Assembly: GCA_964456745.1 (NCBI GenBank)
Contig: CAYWBW010000002.1
Span: 1 to 64,000, forward strand
Origin: CAYWBW01 sp964456745
Lineage (GTDB): Bacteria > Patescibacteriota > Gracilibacteria > GCA-2401425 > JAJOLG01
Reading direction: 5' to 3'
DNA length: 64,000 bases
How positions within the stretch are numbered: the stretch's first letter is position 1; the number at the start of each line of letters is the position of its first letter. The notes beneath the pieces were generated by a model. That model was not told the DNA's origin. It saw nothing but the letters and a program-made list of their open reading frames with translations, and made no database searches. This document shows positions 12,183-24,466 of the stretch, in pieces. The translations under genes and the position numbers were made by a program.

Positions 12183-12216
12183 GTCATTGCGAGCCCGTCA
12201 GGGCGTGGCAATCCAG
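12182..12216. repeat. GC-rich palindromic repeat, copy 1
   Basis: A short GC-rich segment (TGTCATTGCGAGCCC...GGGCGTGGCAATCCAG) in very AT-rich DNA, with complementary GCCC/GGGC arms. The ends CAATGACA and CTGGATTGCCACG recur, in part, at 61398-61434. Repeats of this type are widespread in bacterial intergenic DNA. Confidence 0.6.
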
Positions 12217-12311
12217 TAAGTTGGGAATTAGTAATAGACTTGATATTTTGTAATCAAGCTGATGTTAGCTTTGCTAAGGCTGATAATATAGATTTTGTAT
12301 TCATTGAAAAT

Positions 12312-13486
12312 TTATTCTTTTTTGCGATTGTACATGTACTCTAATCTCACTCTTGTGACAACTTCCATCCCTTTTGCTGTCCACCTAGATCAATTATCTA
12401 TTCTTCTATCTACTTCCCTCATAACCCTCTCTATTGGAGAATTAGCTAGTAGTGGCTTTCAATCTAAGATAACAGGATCTTCTTTTGTGTTATAAAATTC
12501 TTGTTTCGCACTCTCTAGATATTTAACTCATCTCATAAGATCTTTCTCTCTACAGTAATCTATAAGCTCTTCATAGTACTGCTTATAGTTCTTAAAGCTA
12601 AACATTACTATTGAGGCTAAGGCATTTACGTATTTGAATCTTTTTTGTTTCTTAGTCCTTAGTCAGTCACAGTAGAGTGCAAATCATAGCATCCTACTTA
12701 AGTGCCAATTGCATCTGTGTATTCTTATCTCATTATGATCAGTTGATTGTATTCATTTTCTTATTCTACTCTTTAGTCATATTTCTCAATCACTGATTAC
12801 GTTATTTGTCTTATGCTGAGTCTTGAAGCTTTTCTTTGATCATACGCTTACATGGATTATATCTCATGCTACATAGCTCCTAATTGGCTTTCATGTAAGT
12901 GAATCTATTTTTTGAGATCATCTTCATTTAAGTCAATATCATATATTAATATCTTCTCATCTTTTTGTCTTTCAGATTTTTCATTTGGTTGAATCTGTTA
13001 GCACTACTTCATAGGTTTCTGACTCCTTTTCCTCTTGAGCCTTTTTAATTTCAGCTGCCTTTCTGGCGATCTCTCTTCTACCGTATTTCAGCTTACCCTC
13101 TCTCACGTAAAGCATTTAGCAATATTTGATGTGTTTTTGTATGAAGTATGTATAGCTAATTCAATGCACTTATCTAGAAACTCATCTGTTATCATTTGTC
13201 TAGGCTTGAGTCATAGTATATCAATTATTGGTCTAGACATCTTCTTACATTCTATGCATTGTACCTGCTGTATCCACAACCTAAGCTTTCACTCACTAGA
13301 TCTTACAGACCTTTGTCTTTTTCATTTCTTTATGAATCATGTTTCGCACTCACAGTTTACACAGGAGTGCTTCCTGTTCTTAAGGTGTTTATTCTCTAGT
13401 GATGTGATTTTTTGCTGACATCTTTTTTTGAAATATTCTTTAGAATCTAATTTGCTTTCTGTGATAATTTTGTTTAATTTTGACAT
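12312..13486 (-). pseudogene. DDE-type transposase, ISLre2/ISH6-like, split by a frameshift
   Basis: Two overlapping frames make one transposase. Frame 1 runs from ATG at 13486 to TAG at 13004-13006 and holds a zinc-ribbon (CVNCEC, then QCIEC) and a helix-turn-helix-like segment (SYKNTSNIAKCFTGERVSGN). Frame 2, shifted by -1, takes over between about 13030 and 13100 and runs to TAA at 12312, with DSTKGKIG, WHLSRMLGFALYCDG and the C-terminal SPIERVMREVDRRID ... WTAKGMEVV. Family assignment rests on that C-terminal block. Either a decayed copy or a programmed -1 frameshift element. TGA-Gly is used in both halves, so it lives in code-25 hosts. I could not find convincing terminal inverted repeats. 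Confidence 0.7.
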
Positions 13487-13604
13487 TGTAGGGTATTAGT
13501 TAGCTTAACTTTGCGGTTTTTCTAACTTTATCCTACAAAAAAAGTTACGTTAATTATATGCTACTAAATAATTGTATTCTTTGCGTCTTATTTAGCAATA
13601 TGAC

Positions 13605-13641
13605 GATCTAGCCCCGCAGCAAGCTGACGAGGAATCTCATT
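13605..13641. repeat. GC-rich palindromic repeat, copy 2
   Basis: A GC-rich block (GATCTAGCCCCGCAGCAAGC then TGACGAGGAATCTC) standing out from AT-rich flanks between the transposase remnant and the next gene. GCAAGC/GCTTGC-like arms and a terminal GAGATTCCTCGTCA on the complement resemble other dispersed palindromic repeats of this window. Confidence 0.5.
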
Positions 13642-13665
13642 GATTATTAGAATACACTCTTTTAC

Positions 13666-15204
13666 CTAACCATCTGAAGAATAAATTTTCTGATATTCAG
13701 GTATTTTAGAACCTAAAATAATATTATAAGCATTTTCTCAAAAAAAATTTTCAACAGAATTAATTAATGTATTAAAAAATTGTAACATCTCTTTATCATT
13801 CAATCCACTTGTGGTAGCTACTATACACATTTTTTCTAACAATTTTGACATACACAATATTTGATTACTATAAAATCAAAACATACAATATTCTACAGAT
13901 GATAAAAGTAATTCACGATCTCCTCATATTTTCATATTCAATCTTGTTTCAAAATTTTTAGTATTAATAAATATTTTACACATAGCCTCATAATTATATC
14001 AATCTCTAAACAGCACATAAATTTTATGAAATAATAAATGACCTAAATAGTAAGATGTATTATTTTTTCATTCTATAATCTCTGGTAGACTTGCTCATGC
14101 TTGAACAATAATAGATCATTGTTTTAATTTATATCAATTATTTTGTGATAAAATATAAGACTTAGAATATTTACAAACACATGTTACAAATCTATCTGCT
14201 TCATCTTGAAATCCAAATAAACATAATATTGAAATAACACTATATTCAATTTTATTTTTTAAATCTATTTTCAAATTATTAAACATTGTATAATATGATA
14301 ATATATGATCAATATTATCTTTTAAAATTATAGACAATCTTTTATACACCTGCTCATCTCTTATTTTATTTCAATCTTGCAAAGCTCTATAAATTACTAA
14401 AGTAGTTGACAAATCAATATCACTGGACAATTTAGCAGTTTCCAATAAATCATTCAATTCTGCAAACAATTTATCAATTCTTCTTTCCTTTAGTGTTAAT
14501 GGCTTAAGACCTCAACCCCTATTCTTTTTTTTACCATCTCAAGGCCTAATAATCTTCTCATCCACTCTGATCTCACACTTGTCAACAAGGGTTTCCTGAT
14601 CAAGTGGTAATAAACCAAGCTCATGTGCTCTTGTGTTAAATTGTGATAAATACGTGCTGATATCTAAGCAAAATTCTCAAATCACAAACAATTTATTATC
14701 AATTGCAATTGGACTATTATTTCTAGTTAATTCTAATGCAAAAGAATCAACTGCTTCAATCTTTCGTAATATGTCATGAAGTCATGAGTAATAACTCATA
14801 ATATCATCCTTATTTTCCAAATTATTGTAAACAAAATCTTCTGGTAATTGTCTGACTATTTTTTTAAACCAAGCCTCTGTTGGTATCATACTTAAATGAC
14901 TAATATCTAAATAAGGAATAACACTTTTTCATATACTTTTTTTTCAGTCATTATTTATAGCAATACGTATAGCATTTAATAAATTAAATACTTCACTACA
15001 CTGATCTGTCCAATCAGACAAAGTTAAACTTAATTTTGAATTTAAGTAATTTACAAGTAGCTTTAGATAGGATTGTCATTTTTTAAGCTCATATCTTTTT
15101 GTAACTTGAACCTTGCTTTTATTTAATTGATCTCTTCAGGTTTCTACCAATTTCATTCATTTTTCAAATTCTGGATCTAGTTTTGTTATGGTATTTGTAG
15201 GCAT
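13666..15204 (-). CDS. 512-residue protein, unrecognised
   Basis: One code-25 frame, ATG to TAG. Mostly helical and charged, no signal peptide or membrane helix. A basic Gly-rich linker near residue 243 (RPGDGKKKNRGGG) separates an N-terminal half from a C-terminal half made of helical blocks with several Cys (LCLFGF, CVCKY, EYCMFGFY, KMCIV). I do not recognise a family. It stands alone between a transposase remnant and a divergently transcribed ABC exporter, a position typical of accessory genes. Confidence 0.65.
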
Positions 15205-15265
15205 TGTTTTTTAGGAATTAATTTAAATTAAAATTTAGTACTGCATACTATAATTTTTTGCCTAT

Positions 15266-15292
15266 AAGTCAAATTAATATTTGACTTTTTTT
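15266..15292. terminator. Hairpin with T-run, terminator-like palindrome
   Basis: Perfect 9-bp stem AAGTCAAAT / ATTTGACTT with a TAAT loop followed by seven T on the plus strand. It lies between two divergent genes, where no plus transcript should end, so it may instead be an operator-like palindrome or end a short upstream transcript. Confidence 0.4.
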
Positions 15293-15388
15293 CAAATTTG
15301 TTTACTTTAACAAACTCAGAAAAATCATTTTGTGTTTTGCTATTAATTATAATATCCTTTAAGTCTTAAAACTTTGGATAAAAACCAC

Positions 15389-17167
15389 ATGAAAAATATA
15401 GAAAAAATAAACATAAACGAAACTTTCTCATTTGCTTGGAGCTATGTTAAAAAATATCCATACAGACTAACTCTTGCTTGCTCGTGATTAATAATAAGTT
15501 CAATTCTTGAAATCATTACGCCACTTGTATCAGGTAAATTAATAGACTTTCTTTCAAAAAATTTAGAAAGATCAGATTTAGTAATAGAATGACTAATTTT
15601 TTATTTATGAATCTTTATGAGCATATGAATATGATTTTGGACATTTAGACATTGTAGTTGGTTTTTATGGGCAAAAGTTGTAGCAGAAACAATGCAAAAA
15701 ATTGTGCAAGATGCACTATTTAAAGTTCAAAGATTTTCTAGTCAATGGCATGGAAATTCTTTTTCATGAGCAAATGTTACGAAAATAAAAAGATGAATGA
15801 GATGATGTCAAAGATTTATTGATTTAATGTATTTCAATTTTATACCACTAGCTTTAGTAATTAGTGGTGTAGTTATAATAGTTATACTTAAATATATGAT
15901 GCTCTGAGTTATTATTGCTATTTGAACAATATTATATGCTGCACTAAGCATATACCTATCCCTAAAATACGTAATGCCACTTAGCAGAATTGAAAACAAA
16001 TATGACACTCTCGTTTGAGCAAGTTTAGCAGACTGTATTTCATGTAATGCAACAGTAAAATCATTTTGATCTGAAAAATCTGAAGATAATAGACTAAAAA
16101 AAGTAATAAACTTATTTAAAAATGCATCTTTAAAATCTTGGAAAAGATCTGAATATACTAACATGATTCAAAATGTATTTATGACTTGTTATAAATGAGT
16201 TTTTTTATTTTTTGCAATTTATCTTTGGTATTTAAAAATTTTCAGTGTTTGAGATGTAGTTTATTCATTATCAAGTTATCATATGATATCTGGTCATTTG
16301 AGAAATATCTGAAATCAAATAAGAGACTTACAACAATCTGCAAGTGACATGGAAGATATTATAATTTTTTCTAAACTTGGATTTTTAATTAAAAATAATG
16401 ACAATGCAAAAGCTTTAAAAATTACTAAATGAGAAATTATATTTGATAATGTTAATTTTAAGTACTCACATCAAAATCAAGCAATATTTAAAAATCTGTC
16501 AATAACAGTAAAACCATGAGAACATTTAGCATTTGTATGACACTCTTGAGCTGGGAAATCATCACTTTTTAGCATTCTACAAAGACTTTATGATATTAAT
16601 AGTTGATCAATATATATTGATAATCAAAATATTAAAGATCTAACAATCGAAAGTCTTAGAAAGAATATTGTTTTAATTCCTCAAGAACCAATATTATTTC
16701 ACAGATCACTTTCCGAAAACATCTCCTATTGAAAACCAGGCGCAACTAAAGAAGAAATTATAAAAGCAGCTAAGCTGGCACACGCTCACGAATTTATTGA
16801 CTCTCAAGCAAAAAAATATGAAACATTAGTATGAGAAAGATGAATAAAATTAAGCGGATGAGAAAGACAAAGAATTGCAATAGCACGAGCAATCCTTGCT
16901 AATAAAAAGATTTTACTATTAGACGAAGCAACAAGTAGTCTTGATTCTATATCAGAAAAATATATTCAAGACTCGATGCAGCAATTAATGAAAAATAAAA
17001 CAACAATCATTATAGCACATAGATTATCAACGATAAAAAAGGCTGATAGAATTATAGTTTTGGATAAATGAAAAGTTACCGAACAATGAAATCATAGTGA
17101 GCTTCTTAAAATGAAATGAAAATATTCAAAACTTTGGGAACATCAGGCATGAGGCTTTATTGTATAG
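15389..17167 (+). CDS. ABC exporter, fused permease and ATPase (MsbA/MDR type)
   Basis: 592 residues. The N-terminal 330 residues carry six membrane segments; the C-terminal ATPase shows Walker A FVGHSGAGKSSL (about 380; three of its glycines are one GGG and two TGA codons), a Q-loop in IVLIPQEPILF, signature KLSGGERQRIAIARAILA (about 485), Walker B ILLLDEATSSLD and the H-loop in IIIAHRLST. It should work as a homodimer at the membrane, exporting a lipid, peptide or drug. Start ATG at 15389. A lipoprotein gene follows by 50 bp on the same strand. Confidence 0.92.
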
Positions 17168-17217
17168 ACATATTGAAAAATATTAGTATATTATCATTAT
17201 AGATTAAATATAAAAAT

Positions 17218-17760
17218 TTGGAATTTGCAAAAAAATTAATACGCCCTATAGGCATAGCTAGCACATTATTTGTTGCAACAGGATGTCATGCGCATTTGGA
17301 GAGGAAAGTTTCACAAGAAAATAATCCACCTAAACAAAATTCTAAAATAAATTCAAGTGATGGAACATGAACATTATATGAATGAATACATTTTGATATT
17401 CTATGTGGTACAATTGTAAAATTTTTTTCATCATTTACTCAAGATCAAGAAATTAAAGATAATTCTGCTAATTCTTGAGTTGCATGAATTTCTATTGAGG
17501 CCCAACAAACATCTGTAAAAAAGATACCATGTTATGGTAATTTAATACATAATAAACCATCAGCTCTCAATAATCCAAAATCTGAACCACCTGATTTAGA
17601 AGAAATTTGAGTACAAATATCAAAAAGACTTAGCTGCTATCAATGAAACTTATTAGAAAAAGACAGTTTTGGTAAAACTAAAGAAATACCATGTGACTGA
17701 GGTATTTGACTCTGACCATTTAAGGTTAAAATAAAGCAATTAATTCCAATGAATGACTAA
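17218..17760 (+). CDS. Putative lipoprotein, 180 aa, TTG start
   Basis: No ATG is available: an in-frame TAG lies six codons before TTG at 17218, giving 180 residues. The N-terminus is basic then hydrophobic and ends in a lipobox-like VATGC near residue 23, so lipid attachment is likely. The mature part contains several Cys (CYGN, CYQG, CDGG) that could pair as disulphides outside the cell. No domain recognised. Its 3' end abuts the ZIP transporter gene tail to tail with no gap. Confidence 0.6.
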
Positions 17761-18510
17761 TTATCAAACTAAAAGCAATCCATACATAAACAGTACTCAA
17801 ACAAGAAAAAATATCAGCTGTAATATCGAACTCTTTACATCTGATTTTTTGTGAAGCTCAGGAATCAAATCCGCAGATGCAATATAAATAAATGCTCATA
17901 CAGTTATTGGAATCAGTATAGAATTCATATCTTCTACAATATCGTTTAACAGTAGCGCCACTACTACTCAAAAAATAGCAGTTAAACTTATTAAAAAATT
18001 GAATAACAAAGCTTTTTTTACTGAATATCATGCATGAATTAAAACTCAAAAATCTCAAATCTCCTGAGGGATTTCATGTAAAATAACAGCAAAAGTTGTA
18101 GCAATTCAAGCTCTTATATCAATTAGAAATGCTGCTCAAATAACCAATCAATCTATAAAATTATGCAAAGCATCTCAAAATAAATTCATTGCTGCAACTG
18201 GATGTGGATGATCTTTTGTAGTAGGATGATGACAATGTCTCCAATGAATCACTTTTTCTAAAATAAAAGAAATCACAATTCATCATATAATTCAAAGAGA
18301 AACATTAATTCAAAATCATGATTCTTCTACTATCTCAGGAAGTAAATGAATAAACGAATCTCAAAGCAAGGCTCAGGCAGACAAACTTATCATATAAATT
18401 AATATCTTTTTTAAAAATTCTATTTTAACAGACAAGCTAAAAACTCATAAAAATGATATTACACTTACTATAAGCACGCTCACTATTGAATAAATCCAAA
18501 CTGTTGTCAT
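17761..18510 (-). CDS. ZIP-family divalent metal transporter
   Basis: 249 residues with seven to eight membrane helices. A His-rich cytoplasmic loop (HWRHCHHPTTKDHPHP) precedes helix 4, which carries the metal-binding NLFGDALHNFIDG, and helix 5 carries LHEIPQEIGDF; these paired H-x-x-x-D/E motifs form the ZIP binuclear site. Imports Zn, Fe or Mn. Length is normal for the family. It converges with the lipoprotein gene; the two stop codons are adjacent. Confidence 0.9.
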
Positions 18511-18553
18511 AAAACTAATTAGATAATAATATTGTATGATACAATAACTTAAT

Positions 18554-19051
18554 TTAAAAGTTAAAATAAGACTTATTATCTAAGTAAGTCCAATTTTTCC
18601 AATCATTATCATTATTTCTTATCAAGTTTCTTATTTTTGATGCCGAAATATTAATATTTTTTTTAAGAAGTTTTATTTCACAAACATCTTTAAAATACTC
18701 CAAAGTATTCGAGCAAGCAGAGTAAACAATATCAAATTTTGGCAAAGATTTAATTATATAATTTGTCCATTTTTTTCAATCACCAAAATCAGGAACAAAA
18801 TAAAATTCAAATCTTTTTAAATCAATAGCTTCTTTAGAAAGAGAATCTTTAATAAGCTTCAATCTTATATCATTATTCAATGGATTTTTTTCTGTTCAAG
18901 TGTTATTTGAGGAACCAATTACAATGAGCAACTTCTTTGATTCATTTAATATTTGCCTTATTGCATCAATATGTCATTTATGAAATGGCTGAAAACGTCA
19001 AACAAACAAAGATGCACTATAGAGATTTCAGTCTTTTTTAGTTATTTTCAT
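18554..19051 (-). CDS. Nicotinamide-nucleotide adenylyltransferase (archaeal NadM-like)
   Basis: 165 residues. GRFQPFHKGHIDAI near residue 18 is the nucleotidyltransferase T/HxGH site, IGSSNNTGTEKNPLNN follows as in NadM-type enzymes, and ISASKIRN near residue 145 is the ISSTxIR nucleotide-binding motif. It would adenylylate NMN to NAD+. ATG at 19051. For a CPR cell lacking de novo NAD synthesis this fits salvage from a host; the rest of the pathway is not in the window. Confidence 0.85.
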
Positions 19052-19112
19052 AATAAATATTAAAACAATTTATTTCACTTAGTACTTATTCAAAATTAAC
19101 TTAAACAAACAT

Positions 19113-20723
19113 CTAGCTACTTACAGAAACCCTGTACGCCTCATCAAAACTAATAGTCCCTTTTATAGCTTTAACAATGGCAGCTGCTTGCAAAGAAATA
19201 AATCATTTTTTATTTAAATACTCTTTAAAATCATTTAAAGATGCTTCTTTGAAAATCATATCCCTTATTTCAGAATCAACAACTACAAATTCTCAAATAA
19301 CTTCTCTTCAAATAAATCAAGTATTCATACATTTTTCACATCATGGAGAAAAATACTCCTCTGTAATTTTGCTCAAATCTATTCAAATATTTAAATTAAG
19401 TGATTTAATATATTCTATCCTATCAGCTTTAATCTTTTTCTTCACATTACAATGAGGACAGCTTTTTCTTATAAGCCTTTGTCATATTATTAAATTTAAA
19501 CTTGTTGCAATCAAATACTTTTCTACTCATAAATCTTTTAATCTAAATATTGCTTCAATTGCTGAATTTGTATGAACCGTAGATAAAACCAAATGACCAG
19601 TGATAGCTGCTTGCATTGCTGTTCTAGCAGCATTTTTTTCTCTAATTTCTCACAGCATTATTATATCAGGGTCTTGTCTTAGACAAGTTATAAGTCATTG
19701 TGCAAAATCAAATCACTCACCTATTTGCGACTGCACAACTCATGCCAAATGATATTCAATTGGATCCTCTAAAGTAATTGTCTTTTTTTCACTTGAATTT
19801 AAACTACTTAATAAAGAATAAAGCGTTGATGTTTTTCAAGATCATGTAGGTCATGTAGTTAATATAATTCAATTAGTTTTTTCCAAAGTTTCTTCAATAA
19901 TTTCAATTTGTACTGGCAAAAATCATAAATCCTTATAATCAATCTGACTTTTTTTCGAGTCCAATATTCGCATTACAATACTTTCTCAATGAGGTGTAGG
20001 CAAAACAGAAACTCTTAAATCAATTTTTCTATCATTTATAACAAAATAATATTGTCATTCTTGGGATATATTATTTACATTTAAAATCATTTCAGAACTT
20101 GCTTTAATTATTCTTACAATTTCTAAATATTTATCATGATCTATTTCTCGATATTTTTGCATGACTCAATCGACTCTAAATCTTATCGTAACTCAGTTCT
20201 CACCTGGTTCTATATGTAAATCTGAAGCTCTAAATGAAATTGCCTTTTTGTAAAGATCATTGAGAACATCATGAGACTGATCACTTTCTAATACATCTTG
20301 ATTATCTTCATCTTTTTGAACACTTGTTTTTAAATCCTCCTTAGTCTCATCAACTTTCAATTCTTTCTCTAGAGATTTTTTTCTTATTTTATCATACTCT
20401 TTCAAAGCAATATCCATGCTTTCCTGAGTACATAAATTTATATTCACGTTGTATCATTGTCACTTTAATTTATCAATAAGCGTCCTAACTCTTGAATCAT
20501 TTTCATCAACTACTGCCAATCTAATTTTCTTTTGAATTGAGAAAAAACATAAAGCATTTAATTCTTTAGCTTCTTTTTCTGAAAGCACCCTTAAAGATTC
20601 TAGCTGTACTCTTGCTCGCGCAAAGTTCACATAATTAAATCAAATTTCACTAGCTTTTTTTTCTAAAGCTTCTTCTTTTTGTTCTAAAACAATATCTCAA
20701 ATTTTTGATTGTAATTTTGTCAT
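19113..20723 (-). CDS. Type IV pilus assembly / type II secretion ATPase (PilB/GspE)
   Basis: 536 residues. N-terminal GspE-N-like domain (1-100), a charged linker, then RASDLHIEPGENGVTIRFRV (N2 domain), Walker A TTGPTGSGKTSTLYSLL (about 293), Asp box TLEDPIEYHLAGVVQ, Walker B DIIMLGEIRE, His box TGHLVLSTVHT, and a tetra-cysteine zinc site CPHC ... CEKC (about 420-450). A hexameric cytoplasmic motor powering pilin polymerisation or DNA uptake. The Walker A glycines are encoded by TGA, a direct demonstration of UGA = Gly. No pilin or PilC gene is adjacent. Confidence 0.92.
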
Positions 20724-20866
20724 AAGCTTTCTTCATTTAATTATACAGTATTTTAGCTAATTTTTCAATATGTTTTAAATATAATAATAAAATTAAATTT
20801 ATTCTCAAATTTTTTCAATTTTGCTTTTTAAGCCTGAAAAGTGTAAATTAAAAATAATTTACAACA

Positions 20867-21424
20867 TTGATTAATAAAAAAAAATTAAATGAACTTGTAG
20901 CAAAAGTTCAATCTGGCGATAAAAATAGTTTTTGAGATATTTATGATATCTTATTAGATCCAATATATAATTTTGTTTTCTTTAAAGTTTCCCACAAAGA
21001 ATTAGCCGAAGACCTAACTGAAGAAACCTTTATCAAAGTTTGGGATAACTTTAGCAAGTTTAAATCTTTAAACAATATTCCATTTTCAGCATGGGTATAT
21101 AAAATTGCTGGAAATTTAATAAGTGATTATTATAGAAAATTCAGCAGAGAAACTTATCTAGACCCAGATCAAGAAATTCAAGATACAAATTCTGCAAAAG
21201 AAGTTAAGCAGGATGCTGAAATCTCATTAAATCAAAAATTACTTGCCAAAGCTCTTCAAAAAATTAATTGAGATCAAAAAGATATAATTATTTTAAAATA
21301 TGTTAATGACCTTTCTTATTGAGAAATTTCAACAATTACAGAAAAACCAGAATGAACTGTAAGGCAACTTCATTCTAGAGCATTGAAAAATCTTAAAGAG
21401 ATAATGAAAGACCTGATTGAGTAA
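20867..21424 (+). CDS. ECF-type RNA polymerase sigma factor
   Basis: 185 residues from TTG at 20867; an in-frame TAA nine bases upstream and the absence of ATG leave no other standard start. Sigma region 2 includes AEDLTEETFIKVWDNFSKF and VYKIAGNLISDYYRK; region 4 at the C-terminus has LKYVNDLSYGEISTITEKPEGTV and HSRALKNLKEIM, a helix-turn-helix for the -35 element. No anti-sigma factor gene is adjacent. Divergent from the PilB gene, sharing a 143-bp upstream region. Confidence 0.85.
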
Positions 21425-21521
21425 TTGTTTTTTGATATGTTTATTTGAAATGATTGTTTAGAAATTTTGATATTTTATTAGTACTCATTTTGTAAAATAT
21501 AATGTAGATTTGGTGTATAAA

Positions 21522-22625
21522 TTATTGAATATTTTCAACATCTGATCACGCAACCACAGATGTATTGCTATTATCTCACTTATTTCTAAGTATTTCTTGA
21601 ATTTCAGAAACAGTTTTAGTTTCATCTAATATCATTAGATCAGCCATTTTTAATGGTAAAGATGAAATATTTATTGGAGTAATATCAATATCCATTATCG
21701 ATGCCTTAAAACTATAGTCAGGATCTCAAATAAGATCTCACTGTTTAGAATATCAAACATCTTTAATTGTAGAATGTAATCCACCAAGATATTCATCTAA
21801 AGCCTTGCTAGTTTTTTCTCAAAAATATCAAGCTCAAACACTTTTGTCTCATAAGATAATTCAATTTTCTCTTTGAAATTGAAATATTGCTTCCATGGTA
21901 TTAATATCATAAATTCAAGTTATAACGTTATGATTATAAAATCCAATATTCTGCAAAATCATTTGGAGTCTTGTAACATTTGGTCAAGTGCTTCACATCT
22001 GTAGTTTAGATGTAAAATTTAAATATTTAAAAAGCTGAACTGACTTTTTAGCATTTATCGCTTCCTCTTTAACATACTGAACATAATTTCACTTTGATTT
22101 AGCAATAAGCCTTTCTTCTACACTAGAAGGTAACTTGCTTGAAATAGTAAAATAATTCAAAGTATCCTTTAAATTCACTTCTTTGCTGCATTTTTCTCAT
22201 TCAATAAATCTCATTCACCAATTTAGTGCCCTGGAAAGTCATTCTTCTCATTTTCACATCCATACATCAATTCTATCATATCCCGACTTTGCAACTATAG
22301 CCCCCCCTCTGTCATGAACTGTTCAAACTCCAAGTCATGGTAAAATTATTTTTGATCAAAAATTATAACCTCTAGGTGCAGCCAAAAGTCACATATAAAC
22401 CTCAGTTCAATCAGCTCAATTAGTTCATCTTCAATTCAAAATAATATCTTTTTCCAAACTTCACCTTATATACATTTTCTGATTAGCAAGTGGTGAATAA
22501 TAAGCTGACACTAAGAAATTTCTTTTCATACAAGTTCATTCATTTAAATCCTCTGATCATGAAGAAACACTCGGTATTAGTAGCGATACACTAATAATAA
22601 ATGTTAATAACTTTTTTAATTTCAT
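21522..22625 (-). CDS. Exported 3D-domain cell-wall protein with peptidoglycan-binding domain
   Basis: 367 residues with an N-terminal signal peptide (LLTFIISVSLLIPSVSSG). Then a 3D domain, named for three Asp: VSAYYSPLANQ, LNGRGTNGADG, LAAPRGYNFGSKI, VHDRGGAI and YDRIDVWMG, as in resuscitation factors and MltA-like lytic transglycosylases. A PG_binding_1 domain follows (LQMGSTGPNVTRLQMILQNI then ITGIYDINTMEAIFQFQREN). Likely cleaves or remodels peptidoglycan outside the membrane. Divergent from the S41 protease gene, which is also a wall-associated function. Confidence 0.85.
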
Positions 22626-22687
22626 AAATTACAAATAATCAAAAATATTGTATCTCAATTTTAAGATGAGGCAATGTTAAATTAATA

Positions 22688-22715
22688 TTGATTTATCCTA
22701 CATTATCACTATAAC
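22688..22715 (+). promoter_or_regulatory. Candidate sigma-70 promoter for the S41 protease
   Basis: TTGATT, 16 bp, TATAAC, ending 35 bp before the ATG of the protease gene, in the intergenic region shared with the divergent 3D-domain gene. Confidence 0.4.
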
Positions 22716-22750
22716 TTATATACTTATAGTAAAAAAAATAACAAATATTT

Positions 22751-24400
22751 ATGAAAAAAATAATTAGTACTATTATCTGCGCATTTATGCTTTTAAATTT
22801 AATAGACCTGAATCAAGATGTATTTGCATCTAGCAGCAATCTTAATTCATTTAATTTTTTAATTAAAAAATGAGTAATTAAAAAATCAGAAAAACCGTTA
22901 TTAGATAAATACGTCACTAGGGCAAAATTTTGGAAAGTTTCCTTAGAACTTGCTTGATATAAAGAACTCAAGAAAGATAAAAAAGATAATTATATTGTTC
23001 CAATCAAGTGAATAAAATCTAATACTTGGTATAGTAAATATGCTAAAGAGGCATATAGATTATGACTTCTTGATAAAACAAAAAAAAGTATCAATCCAAT
23101 GTGAACTATTAAAAAAATGGAGGCACTTGATTTTGTGTTTAAGCTACTTTGAGTTTCCACTCCTTATTTTAACGATGTAATAATGGATTATAAAGATGTT
23201 GTAAACGATCACCCAGTTGTTTCCAAATGCCTTATAATTGATGTATGTAAATGAGAACAAGATAGACTTTTTTGAGCAAATAAACTTCTTAATACAAGGC
23301 AAGCATATGATATATTAGCAAATACCTATAAATACGTATATTCAGACACAAATAATGTAAGCTCGTGACTTGAATCAAATTGAATAGATATTTTAAAACA
23401 AATGATAAACTCAATTGAAGAAGAGTACTACAAACCAAATATTCTCAATATTCAAGACATGATGTATGGTGCCATGGAGTGATTTGCAGAAAGCTTATGA
23501 GACAACTACACGGTTTTTATGAGACCAGAAAATAGCGAAATTTTTAATGAAGATATTGATTGAAGCTTTGAATGAATATGAGCCTACATTGAGAAACATG
23601 AAGAGTGAATAAAAATCATTACTCCAATTAATTGAAGTCCTTCTCAAGATGCATGACTAAAAGCTAATGATATTATTACAGAAGCTGATTGAGTTTCTTT
23701 AAAAAACTTATCTCTAAAAGCAGCTATTTCAAAAATAAAATGACCCAAAGGAAGTTCGGTTAAATTAAAGATTAAAAGATGAAATGAATTTTTTTATAAA
23801 AAAGTAATAAGGTGAAAAGTTGAGATCCCTTCACTGGAAACTACAATAGACTGAAATATTTTAATAGTGAAAATAAATCAGTTTAATAAAAATACAGACG
23901 AAGATCTTGAGGACATCTTACTTAAAAATTCAAAACTTTCATCAATAATCCTTGATGTTAGATCAAATCCAGGTTGATACCTAGACACAGTTGAAAATAT
24001 TATGTCTTTTTTTGTTAAGAAATGAGATACTATTGTACAAGTTCAATATCCAAAAGTTAGAGTAAATAACACAGCTTGAAATTGAACTAAAATAACATGA
24101 AAAAAAATTGCAATATTGATAGATGAAGCATCAGCTTCTGCATCTGAAATTCTTGCATGAACTCTTAAAGACTTGGGGATTGCAACCGTTATTTGAGAAA
24201 AATCTTTCTGAAAATGAACTGTTCAAACCATTGAACAATATTACGACTGATCTCAATTTAAATACACTATCGCTCAATGGCTTACTGCTAAATGAACTTC
24301 TATAGATTGAATCTGAGTTATACCGAATATTAATATGGTACAAGATCCAAATCTAATATGAGATGAAGTTTTAGAGAGAGGGAAAAGAGCAGTCAGATAA
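22751..24400 (+). CDS. S41 carboxyl-terminal processing protease (CtpA type)
   Basis: 549 residues. Signal peptide at 1-25. An unusual N-terminal 240 residues contain SLH-like blocks (FNFLIKKGVIKKSEKPLLDK, VTRAKFW, LLNTRQAYDILANTY), suggesting wall or S-layer anchoring. Then a PDZ domain (INGSPSQDAGLKANDIITEA), LDVRSNPGGYLD, and the catalytic dyad: Ser in LIDEASASASEILAG (about 465) and Lys in GEKSFGKGTVQ (about 485). Cleaves exported proteins near their C-termini. Followed at 67 bp by a ComEC-like hydrolase on the same strand. Confidence 0.9.
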
Positions 24401-24466
24401 AACTTAATCTAAGGATTTAACAAAAAAATTAACAATTATTTAATATCTTTCATCTAAACTAGCTAG

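Noticed and set aside
13035..13418. 127-residue plus-strand ORF
   Set aside because: Shadow of the transposase N-terminal frame on the minus strand.
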